Assembly (NCBI RefSeq): GCF_026107645.2
Contig: NZ_JAPCHV010000013.1
Coordinates: 62,001 to 126,000 of the forward strand
From: Flavobacterium sp. MFBS3-15
GTDB taxonomy: Bacteria > Bacteroidota > Bacteroidia > Flavobacteriales > Flavobacteriaceae
DNA length: 64,000 nucleotides
Direction: 5' to 3'
Numbering within the stretch: position 1 is the first letter of the stretch; every line of letters begins with the position of its first letter. The notes under the pieces were generated by a model that was given only the letters and a program-made list of their open reading frames with translations, did not search any database and was not told the DNA's origin. Of this stretch, positions 8,843-15,433 are shown piece by piece. The position numbers were made by a program, and so were the translations under genes.

Positions 8843-9685
8843 TTAAAAAACCCTGTATAAGTTAAACCCGAAAAAGAAATCGCCATCGCCCCAGTCACCC
8901 GATGCATGGGTAAGATAACCGGCCTCGGTCATGGACTGCGAGTTGGTGAACAACAGCTGGAAGATATGTCCGCCGGTCTCCACATCAAGCCCCACTGACA
9001 GCGGGTTCTTATAAAAATCCGGCTTATCGAAATTGTAGGCATATTCCAGGTTAAGCGCCAACCTTTTGGTCAGCTTCATCCTTCCCCCCGAACCGATCGA
9101 AAACTGGTTATCATTCTCAGCAACCGGGTCATACAGGTTTCTGTGAATGAACGACGGCACCAATTCCATAGAAAACCTGTCGGAAAATTTCCTCGAAACG
9201 ATCAGCTGGCTGATATAGGATAACCTGTCGGCAAATTCCAGCTTCGGGTAATCCTTATCGTCAAGGAAGGTGTTGATGTCTACCGTGTTGTACCCAACCA
9301 CATCTACCGGAAAGGCATCTCCCTGCCTTGCCAGCCTGTACTTGAGGCTTGTTTCGTACACCTTCAGCATTGTATGCCTCGATGCGCTTACGGCAAGCCA
9401 GTCGGTCACGCCATAAATTCCGCCAATCTTCGTCGTTGCCATGTCGAACCCGAAAAATTCGGATATCCCGTCTTTCACCGACCCAAACCGGTGCGACACT
9501 ACAAAGTAGAACTCCTTTTTGGCAGGCATCTTGGTGGTTTGCAGCGTCACCACCTGCAGGCCTTTGAAAACTGCGGTAGCATAATTGTCCTCTACTACTG
9601 TCGAATCCAGTTCGGTAAGCAGGTCGTCCTGGGCATTGGCCCCCATCAGGCAAAACAAGCTTGCAGCAAGTAAAAATCTCTTCAT
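8843..9685 (-). CDS. DUF5777 family outer-membrane beta-barrel protein
   Basis: 280 residues with a signal peptide (MKRFLLAASLFCLMGANAQ). The family motifs are clear: ATAVFKGLQVVTLQTTKMP, then FYFVVSHRFGSV and FFGFDMATTKIGGIYG, DWLAVSASRHT. The rest is amphipathic strands ending in an aromatic residue (NLYRVF). Function of the family is not established; it is usually found beside small cytochromes and YceI proteins, as here. Second gene of the operon, 17 nt after the OB-fold gene. Confidence 0.8.
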   Translation of the reverse strand: MKRFLLAASLFCLMGANAQDDLLTELDSTVVEDNYATAVFKGLQVVTLQTTKMPAKKEFYFVVSHRFGSVKDGISEFFGFDMATTKIGGIYGVTDWLAVSASRHTMLKVYETSLKYRLARQGDAFPVDVVGYNTVDINTFLDDKDYPKLEFADRLSYISQLIVSRKFSDRFSMELVPSFIHRNLYDPVAENDNQFSIGSGGRMKLTKRLALNLEYAYNFDKPDFYKNPLSVGLDVETGGHIFQLLFTNSQSMTEAGYLTHASGDWGDGDFFFGFNLYRVF

Positions 9686-9702
9686 TTATCGTTTTGAGTG
9701 TG

Positions 9703-10086
9703 TTATTCCTTTATTGTGCATTGATCCAGCTTCACCTCGCCAAAAATTTCGTCATACCCTATGCACCTGCCTTTTATGGCTACATTGCCTCTTGCCTTGT
9801 TTGGAGGCAACTTGTCGAAACTGCATACCACCAGCGAATCGACTGTAATGAGCGAATCGGCAGCCTGTGTTACTGCACCTGTAACCTCAATGGTCTTATT
9901 GAGGTATTTTGCATCGGCCGCTGTAGCATCCTTCTCATAGTCGGCAGCCAGCTCTGAAGAGCTGACCGTAAGCGCGGCGGTTTCGGCCCCTATATCCCTT
10001 ACAGGCCTGTACAGGTAGCCTTTATAAAACACGGCTCCGGCCAAAACCAGGATGCCAACTATTATCAGTATTCCCTTCTTGCTCAT
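9703..10086 (-). CDS. Membrane-anchored OB-fold (tRNA_anti-like) protein
   Basis: 127 residues from ATG 10086 (MSKKGILIIVGILVLAGAVF, one N-terminal transmembrane anchor). A TTG ten codons upstream overlaps the promoter and is not used. The C-terminal half is an OB-fold of the tRNA_anti-like type (LNKTIEVTGAVTQ, then VAIKGRCIGYDEIFGEVKLD). The domain would face the periplasm. First gene of the six-gene envelope operon. Confidence 0.75.
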   Translation of the reverse strand: MSKKGILIIVGILVLAGAVFYKGYLYRPVRDIGAETAALTVSSSELAADYEKDATAADAKYLNKTIEVTGAVTQAADSLITVDSLVVCSFDKLPPNKARGNVAIKGRCIGYDEIFGEVKLDQCTIKE

Positions 10087-10113
10087 TTTGGTTTTCGGAT
10101 GATAATTCTGAGA

Positions 10114-10121
10114 CAAAAATA
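10114..10121 (-). promoter_or_regulatory. -7 promoter element of the six-gene operon
   Basis: The minus strand reads TATTTTTG (TAnnTTTG). Predicted leader to ATG 10086 is about 20 nt. No other such element with suitable spacing is seen between the six genes. Confidence 0.55.
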
Positions 10122-10300
10122 TTTAACAGTTTACATTGAAACAGGAAATATGGGCAGATGGGATTTTCTATTTAGAATTTGAATGTTTTGGGCGAGAATT
10201 TGAAACACAGGATAGTTATATGAAATTTTAACAGAATTGCCCTGCAAAAAGATTGTTTATGAGGTAGGGTATTGATTTTTTAACCTGTTATATCCTTTTG

Positions 10301-10322
10301 TTAAATATCAATCGATATTTAA
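10301..10322. promoter_or_regulatory. 9-bp perfect inverted repeat upstream of the Big_2 adhesin
   Basis: TTAAATATC and GATATTTAA are separated by 4 nt, about 50 nt before the ATG at 10372. The symmetry and position suit an operator, but the sequence is very AT-rich and no regulator is adjacent. Confidence 0.35.
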
Positions 10323-10371
10323 TTCATTTTGTTAAAAACATTTTATCCAACCACTAAAACACATTACTTAA

Positions 10372-12555
10372 ATGAAAAAACCTTTACAATTCAGCCCTGC
10401 ATCGGCTTTAGCGAAAAGTATTGCCATTGTGATGCTGCTGCTGTTTTCAGGCACAGGTCTTAGGGCGCAAATAATCAATAGTTTCCCGTTTACGGAAACT
10501 TTCAATTCCAACTCACCTACCCTGCAATACTGGACGCAGGTGTATGAGATCAACAACATGTCCTGGACATTTACCGACGACGCCTCTACCGGGAGCTATG
10601 ACCTTGACCCTTATGACGGCAACTTTGCCAATTACCCGGCAACTTCGCATGAATTTGACACGACCAAGCTTGTGAGCCCGCTACTCAACCTGGCAGGAAT
10701 GAGCAATGTAACCCTCAACTTTGTGTACGTTAACCCATTTTGGAGCCCCGACCAAAACTGGCTGACCATTTATTACCGCATATCGGCTACAGATCCATGG
10801 GTGCAGCTACAGGAATACCACTCCAACATCACCACATGGACGCCGTCGGGCAACATCACTCTGCCCAACCCAACGGCTACGTACCAAATAGCCATTGAAT
10901 GTAAAACCGACTACGGCTACTCTACCCTTGTTGACCAGGTTGTAATAAACGGCACACCGGGAGCCGTTACCGTTGCCAGCGTAGATGTGGCCACACAGGG
11001 CGGCGTTCCTGCCGAAATTACGACTGCGGGCGGCACACTGCCGCTGGTAGCAACGGTAAACCCGGCAGGCGCAAACCAGTCCGTTACATGGTCTGTTGTA
11101 AGCGGCCCGGCCACCGTAAGCGCTTCGGGTGTGGTGACAGCCACAGGGAACGGCACCGTTACCGTAAGGGCAACCTCTGTAGAAGACCCGACTAAATTTG
11201 ACGACATAGTAATTACCGTTAATGCAGCAGTGGCTGTAACCGATGTGGTGATTACTACCCAGGGCAACGTGCCAGCGGAAATCACTACAGCAGGCGGCAC
11301 ATTGCCACTGGTAGCAACAGTAAATCCGGCAGGAGCCAACCAGGCCGTTACATGGTCGGTAGTTGCCGGCAGCAATTTCGGTTCGGTAAGCGCAACAGGG
11401 GTGGTAACTGCCACCGCAAACGGCATCCTTACCGTGCAGGCCACTTCGGTAGCAGATCCTACGAAATTTGACATCTTAGACATAGTGGTTAATGTACCGG
11501 TGGCTGTTGTAAGTGTAGATGTTGCTACACAGGGCGGCGTACCCGCAACCATAACAACCGAAGGCGGCACACTGCCACTGACAGCTACAGTAAACCCGGC
11601 AGGCGCCAACCAGGCCGTAATATGGTCGGTAGTGAGCGGGCCTGCAACCGTAAGCGCTTCCGGCGTGGTTACAGCAACCAGTAACGGTACCGTTACCATA
11701 AGGGCTACTTCTGTGTCCGACCCTACAAAATTTGATGAGATCGTGATTACGATTGCCATCGTAATACCTGTTACTGATGTAGTGATCTCCACACAGGGCA
11801 ATGTTCCTGCCGAGATTACCACACAGGGCGGCACACTGCAGCTGGTAGCTACAGTAAACCCTTCGGGAGCGAGCCAGGAAGTTACATGGTCTGTTGTTGC
11901 CGGTTCGGCATTTGCATCGGTAAGCGCTACAGGCGTGGTTACAGCCACAGCTAACGGAATCGTGACCATTCAGGCCGCATCAGTAGCCGACCCTACGAAA
12001 ACCGACATCATTGATGTATTGATTGATTTTATAATTCCGGCGGAAAGCGTCGATGTAACTACCGAAGGCGGTGTACCGGCGGCCATTACTACTGAAGGCG
12101 GAACATTACAGCTTGAGGCTGTTGTGAATCCTTCCGGTGCCGACCAGGAGGTAGTATGGACAATCGTGAGCGGGTCTGATTTTGCTACCCTGGGGCCTGA
12201 CGGACTGGTAACCGCAACCGGTGATGGCACAGTAGTGGTGCGCGCAACATCTGTAAGCGACCCAACCATTTTCGATGAGATCACGATAACCATTACGGGC
12301 AACCTGGGCACAGGCAGCTTTGCCATCTCTAACCTAAATGCCTATCCTAACCCTGTAACTGACATGCTGAACATCAGCGGGGGCGACATCATAAAATCTG
12401 TTGAAGTGCATAATATGCTCGGGCAGCTTGTACTTTCCAAAACCATCAACAGCGATAAGGGCCAAATAGATATGGGTACCTTCCCTGCCGGAAATTACAT
12501 TGTGAAAATCGGTACCGATAAAGGTTTTAAAAAAGTGAAAGTCATTAAGCGATAA
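10372..12555 (+). CDS. T9SS type A-sorted adhesin with five Big_2 Ig-like repeats
   Basis: 727 residues. After a signal peptide (to about residue 34, GLRAQ) there is a choice-of-anchor J/cleaved-adhesin-like domain at about 37-200 (FPFTETFNSN, then DDASTGSYDLDP, LVSPLLNLAGMSNVTLNFVY). Five bacterial Ig-like Big_2 repeats of about 88-92 residues follow (TTAGGTLPLVATVNPAGANQ, VTWSV, VSASGVVTA, GTVTVRATS). The last 75 residues are a type A sorting domain (AYPNPVTDML, GQLVLSK, FPAGNYIVKI). It is a cell-surface or secreted adhesin. Repeats are near-identical in DNA in places, so repeat number may vary. Confidence 0.85.
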   Translation: MKKPLQFSPASALAKSIAIVMLLLFSGTGLRAQIINSFPFTETFNSNSPTLQYWTQVYEINNMSWTFTDDASTGSYDLDPYDGNFANYPATSHEFDTTKLVSPLLNLAGMSNVTLNFVYVNPFWSPDQNWLTIYYRISATDPWVQLQEYHSNITTWTPSGNITLPNPTATYQIAIECKTDYGYSTLVDQVVINGTPGAVTVASVDVATQGGVPAEITTAGGTLPLVATVNPAGANQSVTWSVVSGPATVSASGVVTATGNGTVTVRATSVEDPTKFDDIVITVNAAVAVTDVVITTQGNVPAEITTAGGTLPLVATVNPAGANQAVTWSVVAGSNFGSVSATGVVTATANGILTVQATSVADPTKFDILDIVVNVPVAVVSVDVATQGGVPATITTEGGTLPLTATVNPAGANQAVIWSVVSGPATVSASGVVTATSNGTVTIRATSVSDPTKFDEIVITIAIVIPVTDVVISTQGNVPAEITTQGGTLQLVATVNPSGASQEVTWSVVAGSAFASVSATGVVTATANGIVTIQAASVADPTKTDIIDVLIDFIIPAESVDVTTEGGVPAAITTEGGTLQLEAVVNPSGADQEVVWTIVSGSDFATLGPDGLVTATGDGTVVVRATSVSDPTIFDEITITITGNLGTGSFAISNLNAYPNPVTDMLNISGGDIIKSVEVHNMLGQLVLSKTINSDKGQIDMGTFPAGNYIVKIGTDKGFKKVKVIKR

Positions 12556-12577
12556 ACAATACCAACCAACCATAAAT

Positions 12578-12612
12578 AAAAAAACCGCAGCTGAATCAGT
12601 TGCGGTTTTTGT
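12578..12612. terminator. Bidirectional terminator
   Basis: AAAAACCGCA pairs with TGCGGTTTTT around a short loop; it has A/T runs on both sides and lies between convergent genes (12555 and 12628). Confidence 0.85.
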
Positions 12613-12627
12613 TTTTTGCCGACAGTA

Positions 12628-13035
12628 TCAATGGCTTTCGGTATAATTTTTAAAATTATCCAATATGGCCTGCCACCCCTGTTTCTGAAATTCCTCCGGA
12701 TGTTCATTTTCAGCATCAAAAACAACAGTTATCAATGTTTTGTCACTGGCATCCTCAAAAGTTACAGTGCATGACCTGCCTCCGAATGAATACGTAAATT
12801 TCTCATTCGGAACCACTTCATCATACACGGCCTCAAAATCAAAGCCAAAGCTGCCATCCTTCGCCTCCATTCGTGCGTTGTAGGTGCCGCCTACGCGCAT
12901 GTCGTTCACAGCGCTTGGGCAATGCCAGTCGGGCGATGCGAAGTTCCAGTTAACGATATGCTCAGGATTGGTGTAAAAGTCCCAAACTTTTTCCCTGTCA
13001 GCGGCCACAGTGGCCTGTACGGTTATCTTTCCCAT
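12628..13035 (-). CDS. SRPBCC (AHSA1/START-like) protein
   Basis: 135 residues covering a whole AHSA1-type SRPBCC domain: KITVQATVAADREKVWDFYT at the start, GGTYNARMEAKDGS in the middle and GWQAILDNFKNY at the end. The fold is a hydrophobic-ligand helix-grip; ligands are unknown. It is the last of four same-strand genes headed by an ArsR-type repressor, but lies 100 nt after its neighbour. Confidence 0.85.
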   Translation of the reverse strand: MGKITVQATVAADREKVWDFYTNPEHIVNWNFASPDWHCPSAVNDMRVGGTYNARMEAKDGSFGFDFEAVYDEVVPNEKFTYSFGGRSCTVTFEDASDKTLITVVFDAENEHPEEFQKQGWQAILDNFKNYTESH

Positions 13036-13135
13036 AGTTTATTGTTTCTAGTTGTTGATGGTACAAATTTCGGTCAAACATTATAAAGCAAGAGGGTGGG
13101 CTAAAGCCAACCCGAGGGGGATTTTTAGCCAATTG

Positions 13136-13636
13136 TTACTTTTTTAGCTTATTGAACAAATCATCAAGGCTGTTGAGGGTCATGGTAAAGCCTTCCTTAA
13201 AGCCCATCTGGAGCATCATTTCCAGATTGGCCAGGGTTTCATGACTGATCCGGATGTCAACCGTGGTCATTTCACCTTTTTCAATGAAATCCAGGTTCCA
13301 ATCCGACTTTGGCATATCCTCACCCACATTGCCTTCTTCATCGCTAAAGGCATTCACCTGCTTAAAGTTGGTTTTCGGCGTAATGGAGGTATAATCCTGC
13401 ACGCCCCAATGCTTCTGCCCCTCGGGGCTTACCATCGCATACAGCCTTCTTCCCCCCACTTTAAAGTCCATCGATTTCGTTTCCGATTTATACGGTTGCG
13501 GCGCCCACCAAATGTCCAGCAGTTCCGGTTTGGTGAATACATCCCATACCAAAGCCGCATCAGCGTTAAAATCCCTTGTTATATGTACCGTATTTGCCTC
13601 CTTATTTACGGTAAAATCAAAATTCAAATTTGTCAT
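13136..13636 (-). CDS. SRPBCC (AHSA1-type) protein, tandem copy 2
   Basis: 166 residues, a close paralogue of the gene at 13643-14143: both begin [20 protein letters not shown], share [17 protein letters not shown] and [16 protein letters not shown], and end in MTLNSLDDLF. This duplication is recent enough that long stretches match in DNA. Six nt separate it from the upstream copy. Typical partner of ArsR-type regulators; ligand unknown. Confidence 0.85.
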   Translation of the reverse strand: MTNLNFDFTVNKEANTVHITRDFNADAALVWDVFTKPELLDIWWAPQPYKSETKSMDFKVGGRRLYAMVSPEGQKHWGVQDYTSITPKTNFKQVNAFSDEEGNVGEDMPKSDWNLDFIEKGEMTTVDIRISHETLANLEMMLQMGFKEGFTMTLNSLDDLFNKLKK

Positions 13637-13642
13637 GGCCGG

Positions 13643-14143
13643 TTATTTTTTAATTTTTTCAAACAGTTCATCAAGACTGTTGAGCGTCATGCTGAATCCT
13701 TCCTTAAAGCCCATTTGTATGATCATTTCGAGATCAGCCAGTGTTTTGTGCTTAATACTGATGTCAACCGTAGTAGTATCGCCTTTATCAATGAAATCCA
13801 GGTTCCAGTCGGAGCGCGGCATTTCATCTTTCAGGTTGCCCTCCTCATCAGTAAAGGCATCGAGGTATTTGAAGTTGGTCTTTAGAGTGATCGAGGTGAA
13901 ATCGGCAATGGCCCAGTGCCTCTCCCCTTCCGGGCCCACCATGGCATACAGCCTGCGTCCACCCTCGGTAAAGTCCATCGATTTGGTTTCCGACTTCCAG
14001 GGCTGCGGTGCCCACCACTGGTCGAGCAGTTCCGGCCTGGTAAAAACATCCCACACCAAAGCAGCATCGGCGTTAAAATCTCTTGTCACATGAACCGTAT
14101 TCGTCTCCTTGTTTACGGTAAATTCAAAATTCAAATTTTTCAT
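13643..14143 (-). CDS. SRPBCC (AHSA1-type) protein, tandem copy 1
   Basis: 166 residues with the same domain layout as its downstream paralogue ([45 protein letters not shown]-like end). Its ATG overlaps the stop of the ArsR gene by 4 nt (14140-14143), indicating translational coupling. In this widespread pairing the ArsR-like protein represses its own operon; the inducer is not known. Confidence 0.85.
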   Translation of the reverse strand: MKNLNFEFTVNKETNTVHVTRDFNADAALVWDVFTRPELLDQWWAPQPWKSETKSMDFTEGGRRLYAMVGPEGERHWAIADFTSITLKTNFKYLDAFTDEEGNLKDEMPRSDWNLDFIDKGDTTTVDISIKHKTLADLEMIIQMGFKEGFSMTLNSLDELFEKIKK

Positions 14144-14460
14144 GGCTTATTGTTTTTTAGTTTGTCTAATAAATCATCAAGCTGGCTGAACCTGGCCTCC
14201 CAAATCTTACGGAACTGCTCCAGCCATTTGTCAATTTCCTTCATTTTGTCAATTTCGAGTTGGTAGTAAATTTCCCGGCCGCGCTGCTCCTGTTGTAGCA
14301 GGCCGCATTCATCCAATATCTTCAGGTGTTTTGATACTGCCTGCCGGGAGGTGTCAAAATGTTCGGCCAGCGCATTGGGTGTCATGGCCTGTGCGGCAAT
14401 CAGGGTTAATATCGCCCTGCGGGTGGGATCGGCAATCGCCTGGAAAATATCTCTTCTCAT
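14140..14460 (-). CDS. ArsR-family winged-helix repressor (SRPBCC-linked type)
   Basis: 106 residues: [20 protein letters not shown], then the recognition region [20 protein letters not shown] and a wing ([13 protein letters not shown]). The cysteines of metal-sensing ArsR proteins are missing (only one Cys, in ECGLL), so this is the non-metal subgroup that precedes AHSA1 proteins. First gene of the operon. Confidence 0.88.
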   Translation of the reverse strand: MRRDIFQAIADPTRRAILTLIAAQAMTPNALAEHFDTSRQAVSKHLKILDECGLLQQEQRGREIYYQLEIDKMKEIDKWLEQFRKIWEARFSQLDDLLDKLKNNKP

Positions 14461-14482
14461 ATGTTATGCAATCATTCAGTTG

Positions 14483-14514
14483 CAAATATATACGCAATTA
14501 TTTGGTTGCGCAAA
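14483..14514 (-). promoter_or_regulatory. Promoter of the ArsR-SRPBCC operon
   Basis: On the minus strand TTTG (14511-14514), a 20-nt spacer and TATATTTG (14483-14490) give a full Bacteroidota -33/-7 promoter; leader about 16 nt. Between them TTGCGTATA and TTGCGCAA-like repeats (TGCGCA, ACGCAA, TTGCAA) could be the ArsR operator. Confidence 0.6.
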
Positions 14515-14564
14515 TTTTTTATCGCAATTTTTTTACATTTCGATATTTGATTTGCAAAAATTTT

Positions 14565-14572
14565 TATATTTG
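14565..14572 (+). promoter_or_regulatory. -7 element for the lipoprotein gene
   Basis: TATATTTG matches TAnnTTTG; predicted leader about 23 nt before ATG 14602. The divergent promoters are about 75 nt apart. Confidence 0.5.
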
Positions 14573-14601
14573 AAAATATATTAATTAAATATTTACAAAC
14601 C

Positions 14602-15012
14602 ATGAAAAAAATTTTATTATTATTCGCAGCCACAACAATGCTTATGTCCTGCGGAAAAGACGCAGCAATCCAGGACAAAATGGAAAAAGAGATCAAGAGC
14701 CGAATGAAAAATCCGGACAGCTATGAATTTGTAAGCTTCGAGACAAAAGAGGTAACATTTAAAGAAGCTAAGGAAGGCCTTCCGGTAACCCAGGCCGTAA
14801 TAGACGTTTCGGAAGGCGAAGAAAAGGCAATGTTCCAAAAAGAATATGACTTTGTAAAAGCGGGGACTGATGATAATGCCGTAGCCTATTACAGGGCGCA
14901 CCTTACAGCAAAAGGCACTAATAGTTTTGGTGCCGTAATCCAGTCTACGTATAGCGCTAAGGTACTGAACAATGATACGCAGGACATCATAGACCTTCAC
15001 GAGAAAAAATAA
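14602..15012 (+). CDS. Small lipoprotein of unknown function
   Basis: 136 residues. The signal ends in a lipobox (MLMSC). The mature part is charged, with a helix (DKMEKEIKSRMKNPDSYEFV) followed by beta-rich sequence that resembles short Bacteroidota lipoproteins beginning with a KNPDSYEF motif. No catalytic residues are visible. Followed by a good terminator, so monocistronic. Confidence 0.7.
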   Translation: MKKILLLFAATTMLMSCGKDAAIQDKMEKEIKSRMKNPDSYEFVSFETKEVTFKEAKEGLPVTQAVIDVSEGEEKAMFQKEYDFVKAGTDDNAVAYYRAHLTAKGTNSFGAVIQSTYSAKVLNNDTQDIIDLHEKK

Positions 15013-15032
15013 AAACCTGCTTTAGATCAAAA

Positions 15033-15060
15033 GAACCGCAATGTAATGTTGCGGTTTTTT
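15033..15060 (+). terminator. Rho-independent terminator
   Basis: GAACCGCAA and TTGCGGTTTTTT form a stem with a short loop and a T-run, 20 nt after the lipoprotein stop. Confidence 0.85.
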
Positions 15061-15377
15061 CATTTCTATATTATTTACCATATTTTGTATTGAGGTAAAA
15101 CAGGGTTCCTTCCATTTAACAATACGACTAAATCCTCCCGATGGACGGGTAATGGCAGCTTCAGCAAGCCTGTTCGCCAGATATACATCCGTTTTTGTTT
15201 CCGGGGTAATTTTCCGTGAGGCAGCAAGGCATACATCTTCAAAAGATTTGGGCTTTTGGAGATGTAACTTTTTATGACAGCAAGCTTCTTTTTTCGGAAG
15301 AGCTTTTAAAGAAAAAGAGGGCCCGCAAAAACAATGTAATTTTCACGTAGAGATTTAAGGTCGGTTACAAAAACATG
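15061..15377. other. Intergenic stretch with a start-less open frame
   Basis: No gene can be supported. On the minus strand one frame stays open for about 100 codons (roughly 15335 to 15030) and reads like protein (KITPETKTDVYLANRLAEAA), but it has no ATG, GTG or TTG start near its 5' end, which closes with TGA, and it runs into the terminator of the neighbouring gene. It may be a 5'-truncated relic. Confidence 0.35.
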
Positions 15378-15405
15378 AAAAAACCGCGACATTTCTGCCG
15401 CGGTC
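15378..15405 (-). terminator. Terminator of the type B adhesin gene
   Basis: ACCGCG and CGCGGT flank a short loop; on the minus strand the stem is followed by a T-run. It lies 29 nt after the stop at 15434. Confidence 0.8.
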
Positions 15406-15433
15406 CTGCTACATGCTAAAAAATAAAAAACTA

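Noticed and set aside
10917..11969. A 350-codon open frame on the minus strand
   Set aside because: It is the complement of the Big_2 repeats of the adhesin gene, has repeat-derived composition and lacks a signal or domain.
10960..12290. CRISPR-like array
   Set aside because: The repeats are about 270 nt, in frame and encode Ig-like domains; no short repeat-spacer pattern.
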